DNA of 64,000 bases from assembly GCF_900111175.1 (NCBI RefSeq), contig NZ_FOGI01000008.1, forward strand, positions 62,001-126,000, given 5' to 3'. Both the position numbers and the translations under genes were made by a program. The DNA is from Actinokineospora terrae. Its GTDB lineage: Bacteria; Actinomycetota; Actinomycetes; Mycobacteriales; Pseudonocardiaceae. Positions 16,946-24,794 of the stretch are shown here, in pieces (within the stretch, counting starts at the first letter, position 1; the number at the start of each line of letters is the position of its first letter). The notes under the pieces were generated by a model. It was not told the origin of the DNA and did not search any database. It worked only from the letters and a program-made list of their open reading frames with translations.

Positions 16946-17034
16946 TATTGACAAGTCGGCCCAGGCGATACGTTCAGAGATGGGGCCCCGGGCCCCGGGA
17001 GGGTGGGCCCCCGGAGCGGAGTTGATCTTGGCCG
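16946..17034 (+). repeat. 89-bp duplicated intergenic element, copy 1
   Basis: This stretch is about 88% identical (78 of 89 positions) to 49816-49904 on the same strand. It begins TATTGACAAG, a -35-like box, then has CGATACGTTC with TACGTT as a TAnnnT -10 candidate at a short 15-nt spacing, then AGAGATG. A hairpin with core CCCGG-GCC-CCGGG (16987-16999) follows, and the last 19 bases are identical in both copies. If TACGTT is the -10 box, transcription would begin at or near ATG 16980, giving a leaderless frame of 55 residues. Whether the product is a peptide, a small RNA or a leader is unknown. Confidence 0.7.
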
Positions 17035-17035
17035 G

Positions 17036-17148
17036 GGTGCCGCGGTCGGGGTGCCGCGGTCGGGGTGCGGCGGTCAGGGTGCGGCGGTCAGGGTGCGGCG
17101 GTCAGGGTGCGGCGGTCAGGGTGCGGCGGCCGGAGTGCCGCGGCTAGT
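17036..17148 (+). repeat. 14-bp tandem repeat, about 7.5 copies
   Basis: The unit TGCGGCGGTCAGGG (variants TGCCGCGGTCGGGG at the 5' end) recurs every 14 bases right after duplicated element copy 1. Since 14 is not a multiple of three, it does not look like a protein repeat. It lies in the 617-nt gene-free stretch 16743-17359; beyond it, 17149-17359 holds the leader of the CFA synthase gene with nothing else recognised. Confidence 0.85.
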
Positions 17149-17359
17149 GAGGCGTTCTCGCTCGTCATGACGCCCGCACAGTGCCGACCAGGGCCCGACC
17201 CGTTCATCCGGTGCTGGCCACACCCGCACGGTGTCACCTGTCGCCCCACCCGCCAGCGTCGACCATCACCTCCCCGCGCACTCGACCCATCCCCGGCGGT
17301 ACCTGGACCGAATGACCCGTGGTCGGTATCAGCTCGAAGTCGGAAGATGGGAGTCGCGC

Positions 17360-18646
17360 GTGGCCACATCCCCAGTCGCCTCGGTGCTTGTGGAGGTCGT
17401 GGAACGGGTGCTCGGTGGTCCGCTGCCGCTGCGGGTGCGCGCCTGGGACGGTAGTGAGGCGGGGCCGGAGGGCGGGCCGGTGGCGGTGGTGCGGGATCGG
17501 CGGGCGTTGCGGCGGTTGCTGTGGGACCCGAACGAGCTCGGGCTGGCCCGCGCGTACGTCTCCGGTGAGCTGGACGTCGATGGTGATCTCGGCGAGGCGC
17601 TGTCCCTGTTCTGGGCGATGGCGCGTGGCGGCGGGATCCGGAAGGTCACGGTCAAGGACAAGCTGTCGCTGGTCGGCACCGGTGTGCGGCTCGGTCTGGT
17701 CGGTCCGCGCCCGCGCCCGCCCGCCGAGGAGGCCCGGCTCTCGGGCCGCAAGCACACCCGGCACCGCGACCGGGCGGCGATCGCGCACCACTACGACATG
17801 TCCAACGCCTTCTACGAGCGCGTGCTGGACCCCAACATGGCGTACTCCTGCGCGTACTGGACCTCGGACGCGCCCGACTACGGGGTCGAGGACGCGCAGC
17901 GGGACAAGCTGGAGCTGGTCTGCGTGAAGCTGGGCCTGCGGCCGGGCATGCGGATGCTCGACGTGGGGTGCGGGTGGGGGTCGTTGGCGATCCACGCGGC
18001 CAAGCACCACCGGGTGCACGTCACCGGGATCACGCTCTCGGAGCAGCAGCGGGACTTCGTGCTGGAGCGGATCGCGGCCGAGGGGCTCGGCGACCGGGTC
18101 GACGTGCGGTTGCAGGACTACCGGGAGCTCGCCGACGAGCCGTTCGACGCGATCGGGACGCTGGAGATGGGCGAGCACGTCGGCGCCGAGAACTACCCCC
18201 GGTACGCGCAGACGCTGTTCCGGATGCTCAAGCCCGAGGGCCGGTTGCTGTTGCAGCAGATGTCGCGCGGGGCCGTCGCGCAGGGCGGTGGGTCGTTCAT
18301 CGAGACCTACATCGCGCCGGACATGAACATGCGGCCGGTGGGGCAGACCGTGGACATGCTGGAGGACACGGGTCTGGAGGTCCGCGACGTCGAGGCGCTG
18401 CGGGAGCACTACGTGTGGACGTGCCGGGCGTGGGGCGAGACGATCGAGTCGCGGTGGGACGAACTGGTCGCGTTGGCCGGGGAGACGACCACGCGGGTGT
18501 GGCGGCTGTACATGGCGGGCAGTGCGCTGGCGTTCGAGGAGAACCGGATCGGGGTGCACCAGGTGCTGGCCGTTCGTCCGACCGCGGCGGGGGTGGCCGG
18601 GCTGCCCCGGACCCGCGCCGAGCTGCTCGCCTCGGAGTCGGTGTGA
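17360..18646 (+). CDS. Cyclopropane-fatty-acyl-phospholipid synthase family methyltransferase
   Basis: A 428-residue SAM-dependent enzyme of the CFA/mycolate-modifying family. The N-terminal lipid-binding part (PLPLRVRAWDGS...LARAYVSGELDVDGDL) precedes the methyltransferase domain with HHYDMSNAFYERVLDPNMAYSCAYW, SAM loop MLDVGCGWGSLAIHAA, and active-site EMGEHVGAENYPRYAQ. It transfers a methylene or methyl group to the double bond of an unsaturated acyl chain in membrane lipids, giving cyclopropane or 10-methyl branched products; which one cannot be told. GTG 17360 has GGGAG at 6-nt spacing. Its stop overlaps the start of the DUF1295 gene (GTGA), and that gene overlaps the peroxiredoxin gene, so three genes form a tight operon. 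Confidence 0.92.
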   Translation: MATSPVASVLVEVVERVLGGPLPLRVRAWDGSEAGPEGGPVAVVRDRRALRRLLWDPNELGLARAYVSGELDVDGDLGEALSLFWAMARGGGIRKVTVKDKLSLVGTGVRLGLVGPRPRPPAEEARLSGRKHTRHRDRAAIAHHYDMSNAFYERVLDPNMAYSCAYWTSDAPDYGVEDAQRDKLELVCVKLGLRPGMRMLDVGCGWGSLAIHAAKHHRVHVTGITLSEQQRDFVLERIAAEGLGDRVDVRLQDYRELADEPFDAIGTLEMGEHVGAENYPRYAQTLFRMLKPEGRLLLQQMSRGAVAQGGGSFIETYIAPDMNMRPVGQTVDMLEDTGLEVRDVEALREHYVWTCRAWGETIESRWDELVALAGETTTRVWRLYMAGSALAFEENRIGVHQVLAVRPTAAGVAGLPRTRAELLASESV

Positions 18647-19413
18647 TCCTGCTCGTCGCGCTCGGTGTGGTGGCCGCCGTCGTCGGGGCCACGTTCGTCG
18701 TCAGCGTCCGGCGTGGGCGCTGGGACCTGATCGATACGGTGTGGGGACTGGGTTTCGCGGCCGTCGCGGTGGTCGCGTGCGTTGTGTCCACAGGGGACTT
18801 GGCGCTGCGGTTGACGGTGACGGCGATGGTCGTGCTGTGGGGCGTGCGGCTGGCCGTGCACATCCACCGGCGCAACCGGGGCCGGCCCGAGGACCGGCGG
18901 TACGTCGAGATCCTCGGCGGCGCCCAGGGCGACCCGCGGCTGCACATGCTGCGCCGGGTGTTCCTCCCGCAGGCGGCGATCATGTGGTTCGTGTCGCTGC
19001 CGGTGCTGGCCGCCGAGCACGGCAGGGTCACCGCGGTGACATACGCGGGCGTCGCGGTGTGGCTGGTCGGCCTGGTGTTCGAGACCGTGGGAGACTGGCA
19101 ACTGGCCCGCTTCAAGGCCGACCCGTCGACCAAGGGGACCGTGCTCGACACCGGGCTCTGGCGCTACACCCGCCACCCCAACTACTTCGGTGACGCGTGC
19201 GTGTGGTGGGGCGTGTACCTCACCGCGTGCCACTCGTGGCTCGGCGCGGCGACCCTGGCGTCGCCGGTGCTCATGACGTACCTGCTGGCCAAGGGCACCG
19301 GCAAACCCCTGACCGAGCGCCACCTGTCGTCCAGCCGCCCCGGCTACGCCGACTACGTGGCGCGCACGAGCGGGTTCTTCCCGCTCCCCCCGAAGAGAGG
19401 AACCCGCGCATGA
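18643..19413 (+). CDS. DUF1295 membrane protein (steroid-reductase/ICMT-like fold)
   Basis: A 256-residue protein with six or seven membrane segments and the DUF1295 C-terminal signature GLWRYTRHPNYFGDACVWWGVYL followed by LTERHLSSSRPGYADYVARTS. This fold is shared with 5-alpha-steroid reductases and isoprenylcysteine methyltransferases and binds NADPH or SAM at the membrane. In actinobacteria, DUF1295 genes often sit beside CFA-type methyltransferase genes, so a role reducing or finishing the modified acyl chain is a reasonable inference. GTG 18643 overlaps the CFA stop by 4 nt; the stop overlaps the peroxiredoxin ATG. Confidence 0.9.
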   Translation: MILLVALGVVAAVVGATFVVSVRRGRWDLIDTVWGLGFAAVAVVACVVSTGDLALRLTVTAMVVLWGVRLAVHIHRRNRGRPEDRRYVEILGGAQGDPRLHMLRRVFLPQAAIMWFVSLPVLAAEHGRVTAVTYAGVAVWLVGLVFETVGDWQLARFKADPSTKGTVLDTGLWRYTRHPNYFGDACVWWGVYLTACHSWLGAATLASPVLMTYLLAKGTGKPLTERHLSSSRPGYADYVARTSGFFPLPPKRGTRA

Positions 19414-19874
19414 GGACGGGCGACACCGCACCGGACTTCACCCTCCCCGACGACACCGGCACGCCGCGCACGCTGAGCGAGTGGCTGGAGACGGGCCCGG
19501 TCGTCCTCTTCTTCTACCCGGCCGCGATGACCGGCGGCTGCACCGCGGAGTCCTGCCACTTCCGCGACCTGGCCAAGGAGTTCGCCGAGGTGGGCGCGCA
19601 CCGGGTCGGCATCAGCCCGGACGACGTCGCCAAGCAGGCCCGCTTCTCGGAGATCAACTCCTTCGACTACCCCCTGCTCGCCGACACCGACGGCACCGTC
19701 GCCACCCAGTTCGGTGTCCGCCGCCGCTTCGGGCCGCTGCTGACCAAGCGCATGACGTTCGTCATCGACTCCGACCGCACGGTGCTGGCCGCCATCAAGA
19801 GCGAACTCCGCATGGCCGTCCACGCCGACAAGGCCCTGGAAGTCCTCCGCGAACGCCTCTCCAAGACCGCCTAA
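19410..19874 (+). CDS. Peroxiredoxin (BCP/AhpC-TSA family)
   Basis: A 154-residue thiol peroxidase. The peroxidatic Cys44 is in TGGCTAESCHFRD and a putative resolving Cys49 lies five residues later, the pattern of atypical two-Cys BCP-type enzymes. The PDFTLPDDTG N-terminus and DTDGTVATQFGV segment are typical. It reduces peroxides, plausibly lipid hydroperoxides, with thioredoxin-like partners. Being the last gene of the CFA operon suggests protection of unsaturated or modified lipids; that is inference. ATG 19410 overlaps the DUF1295 stop. Its own stop shares bases with the stop of the convergent gene (CTAA at 19871-19874). Confidence 0.92.
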   Translation: MRTGDTAPDFTLPDDTGTPRTLSEWLETGPVVLFFYPAAMTGGCTAESCHFRDLAKEFAEVGAHRVGISPDDVAKQARFSEINSFDYPLLADTDGTVATQFGVRRRFGPLLTKRMTFVIDSDRTVLAAIKSELRMAVHADKALEVLRERLSKTA

Positions 19875-20980
19875 CCGAGCAGCACTTCCCGATCCCGCAA
19901 CGCCTTGCGGAGCAGGGTCAGCGCACTACCGGACAACCTCGGCTCCAACCGAGCCACACTGTCCACAGTGAACGGGTGCAGCACGGCGGTCCCCTCGTCA
20001 TTGACGAACCCGCCGTGCCCCACCAACGCGTCGAACTCCTCACCATCGAACACCGCGACGGTCAGCTGACTGGCACCCAACTCCAGTGGCTCCATGATGA
20101 GCCCGTAGTGCCAGAGCGTGAGATCACCGCTCTTGCGCAACGCCGTGAGTTCGCGGTACGGCGACGCTGAGACGTAATCCACCGGGCCTGCGGTGATGCC
20201 GTCGTGCTCGGGGTTGCCGAGGAACTCCTCGGAGAACTCCCGCATGATGTTGCGCCACAACGAGAAGTCAGCCTGCGGGTCGGACACCGGCTGGAACTCG
20301 CCCGCGGGCATGACGTGAGCGAGGCCGCCACCATCGGCTACCTTGGCGCCATCGCGCTCGTGGAGCACGAACCCGTGGTCCCCGTCGCGGTCCCGGCGCA
20401 GGGTGAGCGTGGAGATGCCTGGGGACATCAGCCAGGTATCGGGATCGAACGGATCACCGACGGCGGTACGGATCGGTAGGTCGTCCCAGGTCGGTAGCGC
20501 CCGTCCGCCGCGCAGCCACTTCTCCTTGAACTCGTGCGCCACCGCCTGTTTGACGTCGAACACAGCGAAGAAGGTGGTGAGCCCGAAGTCGAGGACGAGC
20601 CCGGCGGAGGTATCGATGCCGGTCAGGCGGTAGCTGGGGCGATTCTCCATGAGCCGAGGCCGCACGATGTCCCGCACGGCACGGCTGTAGCCGTCGTAGG
20701 GCGTTCCGCGATCGGTCAGCGGGAGGACCTGGTCGACGGGACGGGTTGGCGGCAGTGGTGTCTCGCGCCAGGTAAGTCGCACGTCGTCGAGCGCGACGGG
20801 GTGGTCGAGGAGCCAACCGGGGCCTTCGAGCACGTGTCCGCCGGGGGCGCGAACCGACTCGGAGTAGAGCCAGGCGGCCAGTTCGCTGAGTTCCCGCCCG
20901 CGCACTCCCGGCGCCCGCCGAACAGTGAGCCACTCCTGCTGACTACGCCGAATGTCATCCGGCCGAGCACTCGACCGCAC
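19871..20980 (-). CDS. Conserved-looking protein with a Nudix-like segment, function unknown
   Basis: A 369-residue soluble protein. Residues around 215-265 read HVMPAGEFQPV...IMREFSEEFLG, close to the Nudix box pattern G-x5-E-x7-REUxEExGU but with a longer insertion between G and REF, so metal-dependent hydrolase activity is uncertain. The N-terminal 60 residues (RRSQQEWLTVRRAP...LSELAAWLYSESVR) could be a helical DNA-binding or dimerisation part; no clear helix-turn-helix is seen. Base composition is somewhat lower in GC than its neighbours. GTG 20980 is the longest start. It is convergent with the peroxiredoxin gene, sharing stop-codon bases. No family name is offered. Confidence 0.7.
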   Translation of the reverse strand: MRSSARPDDIRRSQQEWLTVRRAPGVRGRELSELAAWLYSESVRAPGGHVLEGPGWLLDHPVALDDVRLTWRETPLPPTRPVDQVLPLTDRGTPYDGYSRAVRDIVRPRLMENRPSYRLTGIDTSAGLVLDFGLTTFFAVFDVKQAVAHEFKEKWLRGGRALPTWDDLPIRTAVGDPFDPDTWLMSPGISTLTLRRDRDGDHGFVLHERDGAKVADGGGLAHVMPAGEFQPVSDPQADFSLWRNIMREFSEEFLGNPEHDGITAGPVDYVSASPYRELTALRKSGDLTLWHYGLIMEPLELGASQLTVAVFDGEEFDALVGHGGFVNDEGTAVLHPFTVDSVARLEPRLSGSALTLLRKALRDREVLLG

Positions 20981-21114
20981 CTCGTCACCGCCACCGACGC
21001 CGACCCGCTGCGCGGTGCTGCAAACCGCCCTGCGCGGTATCGATCGGTTCGTCCGAGGTGTCAGGCATGGTGCTCCGGTCGACGTGATGAAGGAGAACGT
21101 AGTACCAGAAATGG

Positions 21115-21149
21115 CAACAGGTCGCGCCTGGGAAAGGCGCGACCTGTTG
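21115..21149 (-). terminator. Strong hairpin terminator after the cyclophilin gene
   Basis: A perfect 15-bp inverted repeat (left arm from CAACAGGTCG at 21115, right arm ending at 21149) with a 5-nt GGGAA loop lies 30 nt past the cyclophilin stop. No long T-tract follows, as usual in high-GC hosts. Confidence 0.85.
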
Positions 21150-21178
21150 CGGTCAGGGCGATTCAGCGATCAGAACGA

Positions 21179-21910
21179 TCAGCAGCGGACGTGGGCGCGG
21201 AGGATCTTGGTGGTCTTGATGGGGGTGCCGTCCACCGGGTCGGGGTTGTCGGGAGTGGGCTGGATGCCGCCCGCGGCTACCTTGTCGAGGGTGGCCAAGC
21301 CGCGGGTGTCGACGGAGCCGAAGACGGTGTAGTTGGCGAGGAGGCGGGAGTCGCCGTAGACGAGGAAGAACTGGCTGCCGTTGGTGGCGGGGCCCGCGTT
21401 GGCCATGGCGAGCAGGCCTCGGGCGTAGACCTTGCGGGTGCCGGTGGTGTCACCCGGCCAGGTGGGCAGGTCGGTGGGGAGCTCGTCCTTGTACTTGTAG
21501 CCGGGGCCGCCCTCGCCGGTGCCGGTGGGGTCGCCGCACTGCAGGACCTTGAGGGTCGGGTAGGCGGTGAGGCGGTGGCAGGTGGTGAAGTCGTAGTACC
21601 GGTGCTCGGCCAGGTGCAGGAAGCTCTGCACCGTGCACGGCGCCTTCGCCCGGTCCAGGGTCAGGCCGATGGAGCCCTGGCTGGTGGGCAGGTCGACCTT
21701 GACCGTCCCCCGGCTCGGGGTGTGCCGCGGGTCGCGGGGCAGGCCCACCGGGCGGGCGGCGGGGTCGTCCGGGGTCTCGGTGTACTGGCACGGACCCTTG
21801 GTCACCTTCGGCGGCTGGTCCACAGCGGCCGAAGCGGCACCGGGGACGACCACGGCGGCGGACAACGCCATCGCCGCGATGACAACACCGCGGATGAGCA
21901 CGGACGTCAC
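21179..21910 (-). CDS. Secreted cyclophilin-type peptidyl-prolyl cis-trans isomerase
   Basis: A 243-residue exported protein. The N-terminus (LIRGVVIAAMALSAAVVV, then ASAAVDQ) is a signal peptide ending near residue 28. The cyclophilin core follows: GSIGLTLDRAKAPCTVQSFLHLA, YYDFTTCHRLT (catalytic Arg kept in CHR), and MANAGPATNGSQFFLVYGD. The mature form has three or four Cys that may form disulfides. It would catalyse proline isomerisation for protein folding outside the membrane. GTG 21910 follows AGGAGG; just upstream is a stable hairpin in the presumed leader. It is a single transcription unit ended by a strong terminator. Confidence 0.92.
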   Translation of the reverse strand: MTSVLIRGVVIAAMALSAAVVVPGAASAAVDQPPKVTKGPCQYTETPDDPAARPVGLPRDPRHTPSRGTVKVDLPTSQGSIGLTLDRAKAPCTVQSFLHLAEHRYYDFTTCHRLTAYPTLKVLQCGDPTGTGEGGPGYKYKDELPTDLPTWPGDTTGTRKVYARGLLAMANAGPATNGSQFFLVYGDSRLLANYTVFGSVDTRGLATLDKVAAGGIQPTPDNPDPVDGTPIKTTKILRAHVRC

Positions 21911-21923
21911 GAGTTCCTCCTAG

Positions 21924-21948
21924 TCGGCGCCCGGGTATCGGGCGCCGA
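21924..21948 (-). promoter_or_regulatory. Hairpin in the cyclophilin leader
   Basis: TCGGCGCCCG-GGTAT-CGGGCGCCGA is a perfect 10-bp hairpin ending 4 nt before the AGGAGG of the cyclophilin gene. It might influence translation or be a processing or terminator structure of the upstream unit. Confidence 0.45.
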
Positions 21949-21960
21949 CGGCGAGGGTAG

Positions 21961-21998
21961 GCCGTCGCGCCGTCACCAGAACAGGTGCGCGCGACGGC
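21961..21998 (-). terminator. Possible terminator after the LCP gene
   Basis: GCCGTCGCGC at 21961-21970 pairs perfectly with GCGCGACGGC at 21989-21998 across an 18-nt loop, about 100 nt past the LCP stop. The large loop lowers confidence. Confidence 0.4.
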
Positions 21999-22098
21999 AC
22001 CCCGGCACGGCCGAATGGCCCAAACACCCCGCGCCCCTGCGGTTTCCCGCACCCTCCGCGACCCGACCACGCACCCCTGCGGCCGGGTCCACGGATCG

Positions 22099-23346
22099 CT
22101 ACTTGGGCGGCGCGACGATCACGTCGGCGGGGACCTCGGCGTCGGTGCGCAGCGCCCCGAAGAGCTTCTTGGACTTGGCCTCGTCCCAGACGATCGCCGA
22201 CCCGACGCCCTTGACGCTCTTGGAGCCGCTGAACGGGACGGTCGTGGTCAGCAGCCCGTCGCCCGCGCCCATCGCGAGCGCGAGGCCGGGGAGGTTGTGC
22301 AGGTGGTCGCCCTCGTCGAGGGTGATGGCGTCGGGCGCGCTGGCGAGCAGCGGGATCACGCGGAACGGGTTGATGAGCGTGCCGAAGCTGGTGGCCTTGT
22401 CGGTGAGCGCGCCGATGAACGCGCGCTGCCGGATCACACGGTCCAAGTCGGCACGCGGGCCCTTACGAGTGCGGACATAACCGAGCGCGTTGGCACCATC
22501 GAGTTCCTGGCAACCCGCGGGGAGGTTGATGCCCGCGAGCGGGTCCTCCATAGGAGCGTCCAGGCACATCTCCACGCCACCGACCGCGTCAACGACGTTG
22601 GCGAACCCACCGAAGCCGATCTCGATGTAGTGGTCCAGCCGCAGCCCGGTCTCCAGCTCGACGGTCTTCGCCAGCAGCGGCGCGCCACCGAAGGCGAACG
22701 CGGCGTTGAGCTTGTTCTGCCCCTTGCCGGGGATGTCGACCAGCGAGTCGCGCAGCAGCGACACCAGCGTCGGCTTGGTCCCGTTGTCCGGCAGGTGCAT
22801 CAGCATGATCGTGTCGGTGCGCTTGCCCTTCGCGTCACCGGTGGCCAGCCGCGCCTCGTCCTCGGCGGAGAGCTCCTCGCGGCTGTCGGACCCGACGATC
22901 AGCCAGTTGGTGCCCGAGCCCGCCGCGGGCCTGCCCTCGTAGTCGGTCAGCGCGGCCACGCGGTTGATCGAGGTCTCCAGGTACACCCACACCCCGGCGA
23001 ACAACGCCACCACCACGGCCAACGCGATCAGCGCGATCCGGCCCTTGCGCCTGCGCCGACGCGGCGGCACCCCACCGGCGAACCCGGGCGAGCCGGGACG
23101 GGCAGGCGGTCCGGGCGGACCGGAGGGCGTGCGCGGCTGCTCCGGCTGGTACGCGCGGGGCTGCTGCCGGGGCGGCGGCTGGGACCGGTTCTGGTTCGGC
23201 TGCGGCTGGTAGGACGTCGGCTGGTACTTCGGCACCGGCTCCGGTCGATAGGGCGGCGGCCGGTTGTCGGACCCGGGCTGCTCCATCTTCCTGGTCGGGT
23301 TGTAGCGCGGCCTCGGCTGCTGCCCAGGACCCATCCCAGAACTCAT
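22099..23346 (-). CDS. LytR-CpsA-Psr (LCP) family cell-wall glycopolymer ligase
   Basis: A 415-residue membrane-anchored protein: a Pro/Gln/Arg-rich cytoplasmic N-terminus of about 100 residues, a basic RRRRRK stretch, one membrane segment (IALIALAVVVALFAGVWVYL), then the extracellular LCP domain. Domain landmarks are IVGSDSREE, RTDTIMLMHL, VSLLRDSLVDIPG, KLNAAFAFGG and the conserved Arg/Asp cluster YVRTRKGPRADLDRVIRQ. LCP enzymes move lipid-linked glycopolymers such as teichoic acid or arabinogalactan onto peptidoglycan. Start ATG 23346 gives the shortest credible N-terminus; GTG 23409 upstream and inner ATGs are possible. It stands alone, with 218 nt of upstream DNA. Confidence 0.9.
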   Translation of the reverse strand: MSSGMGPGQQPRPRYNPTRKMEQPGSDNRPPPYRPEPVPKYQPTSYQPQPNQNRSQPPPRQQPRAYQPEQPRTPSGPPGPPARPGSPGFAGGVPPRRRRRKGRIALIALAVVVALFAGVWVYLETSINRVAALTDYEGRPAAGSGTNWLIVGSDSREELSAEDEARLATGDAKGKRTDTIMLMHLPDNGTKPTLVSLLRDSLVDIPGKGQNKLNAAFAFGGAPLLAKTVELETGLRLDHYIEIGFGGFANVVDAVGGVEMCLDAPMEDPLAGINLPAGCQELDGANALGYVRTRKGPRADLDRVIRQRAFIGALTDKATSFGTLINPFRVIPLLASAPDAITLDEGDHLHNLPGLALAMGAGDGLLTTTVPFSGSKSVKGVGSAIVWDEAKSKKLFGALRTDAEVPADVIVAPPK

Positions 23347-23564
23347 CGGAGCCCACCCACCTGGCGCGTCACAGACCGACCCCTCACCCGTGGGATTCTC
23401 CCACCTCACCCGTCAGGACGCGGGACGACCGGGATGGGTTGCCCACCGGCGGCGCACCGCGCGCACACCGTAGCCGGCGGGCCCCCACCAAGATCACCAG
23501 GGTCAGCACCCGAGCCGAGGGTCAGCGCCCGCCGCGCTCGGCCACCCACGGGGCACCTACGGCG

Positions 23565-24794
23565 TCAGCGCCCGATCGACATCTGCCGGACCCCGATGTA
23601 CCCGGAGGCGAACCCCGCCTCGCAGTAGGCCAGGTAGAACTCCCACAGCCGCCGGAAGGTGTCGTCGAAGCCGAGCGCGGCGATGCCCGCCCAGTTGGCC
23701 AGGAACCGCTCCCGCCACTGCCGCAGCGTCTCGGCGTAGTCGAGCCCGAAGTCCCGGTACTGCCCGACCCGCAGGCCGGTGCCCACCAGCGACCGGTCGA
23801 TCGCCTCCGGTGACGGCAGGATGCCGCCGGGGAACACGTACTTGTGGATCCAGGTGTAGCCGCCGCGGGTGGCGCGCAGCCGGTCGTCCGGGATGGTGAT
23901 CGACTGGAGGCCGAACCGCCCGCCCGGCCGCAGCAGCCGGTCCACGGTCTGGAAGTAGGTGGGCCAGTACCGCTCCCCCACCGCCTCGATCATCTCCACG
24001 CTGACCACGGCGTCGTAGCTGCCGTGCGCCTCGCGGTAGTCGCGCAGCAGCACCTGCACCCGGTCGGACAGCCCGGCCTCGGCGACCCGCCGCTCGGCGA
24101 GGGCCTTCTGCTCGGCGGAGATGGTCAGCGAGGTCACCCTGGCGCCGCGCTGGGCGGCGCGGATGGCTAGCGACCCCCAGCCGGTGCCGATCTCCAGCAC
24201 GTGGCTGCCCGCGCGCACGCCCGCGTAGTCCAGGACGCTGTCGAGCTTGCGGTGCTGACCGGCGACCAGGTCGGTGGAGCCCGGCTCGAACAGCGCCGAC
24301 GAGTAGGTCATGGTCTCGTCGAGGAACTGCTCGAACAGCTCGTTGGACAGGTCGTAGTGCCGGTGGATGTTGTTGCGGGACCCGGTGAGCGTGTTCTCCT
24401 CCGCCTCCGGCTGGCGGCGGTCCACCAGCCTGCGGAACACCTGCAGCGGCGTCGGGATCAGCCGCGCCATCCGCGCCGAGAAGGCGGTGAGCAGTTCGGG
24501 CAGCATCGTCGACGTCCAGTCGCCGACCATGTACGACTCGCCGAAGCCGATCTTGGAGTCGACGCCGAGGCGGTGGAAGAACGCCGACGGCCGGTGCACC
24601 CGCATGACCGGCGAGTCCTGGCCGCCCGCGCCGAGCCTGCGGCCGCCGGGGAACACCACGCGCACCGGCAGGGTGCGCACGGCGTGCTGGAACAGCGCCC
24701 TGGCGATGCGCGCCCTGGTGGGGTCGCACGGCGGGGTGAACAGGTCGCCCCAGTCGTGGGCGTCGTTGGCGGGGCGGGTGGTCAGCTCGGTCAC
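23565..24794 (-). CDS. Cyclopropane-fatty-acyl-phospholipid synthase family methyltransferase (second)
   Basis: A 409-residue CFA-family enzyme: HYDLSNELFEQFLDETMTYSSALFE, SAM loop VLEIGTGWGSLAIRAAQ, active-site VEMIEAVGERYWPTYF and the late YIHKYVFPGG-like IHKYVFPGGILPS and CEAGFASGYI. It lies last in a three-gene overlapping operon after an FAD oxidoreductase and a DUF1365 gene, the same family order as the mycobacterial cluster that contains ufaA1, which has been linked to tuberculostearic-type acid formation. A role making 10-methyl or cyclopropane acyl chains is therefore likely but unproven. GTG 24794 has AAGGAG 4 nt upstream and overlaps the preceding stop (GTGA). Confidence 0.93.
   Translation of the reverse strand: MTELTTRPANDAHDWGDLFTPPCDPTRARIARALFQHAVRTLPVRVVFPGGRRLGAGGQDSPVMRVHRPSAFFHRLGVDSKIGFGESYMVGDWTSTMLPELLTAFSARMARLIPTPLQVFRRLVDRRQPEAEENTLTGSRNNIHRHYDLSNELFEQFLDETMTYSSALFEPGSTDLVAGQHRKLDSVLDYAGVRAGSHVLEIGTGWGSLAIRAAQRGARVTSLTISAEQKALAERRVAEAGLSDRVQVLLRDYREAHGSYDAVVSVEMIEAVGERYWPTYFQTVDRLLRPGGRFGLQSITIPDDRLRATRGGYTWIHKYVFPGGILPSPEAIDRSLVGTGLRVGQYRDFGLDYAETLRQWRERFLANWAGIAALGFDDTFRRLWEFYLAYCEAGFASGYIGVRQMSIGR

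Noticed and set aside
16976..17020. Covarying RNA stem between the two element copies
   Set aside because: A longer stem (GCTCCCG with CGGGAGC in copy 2) can be drawn in both, but in copy 1 only with a one-base shift and a mismatch, so two copies do not prove covariation.
16742..17148. CRISPR array
   Set aside because: The 29-bp and 14-bp repeats are directly tandem without unique spacers, and no cas gene is present.
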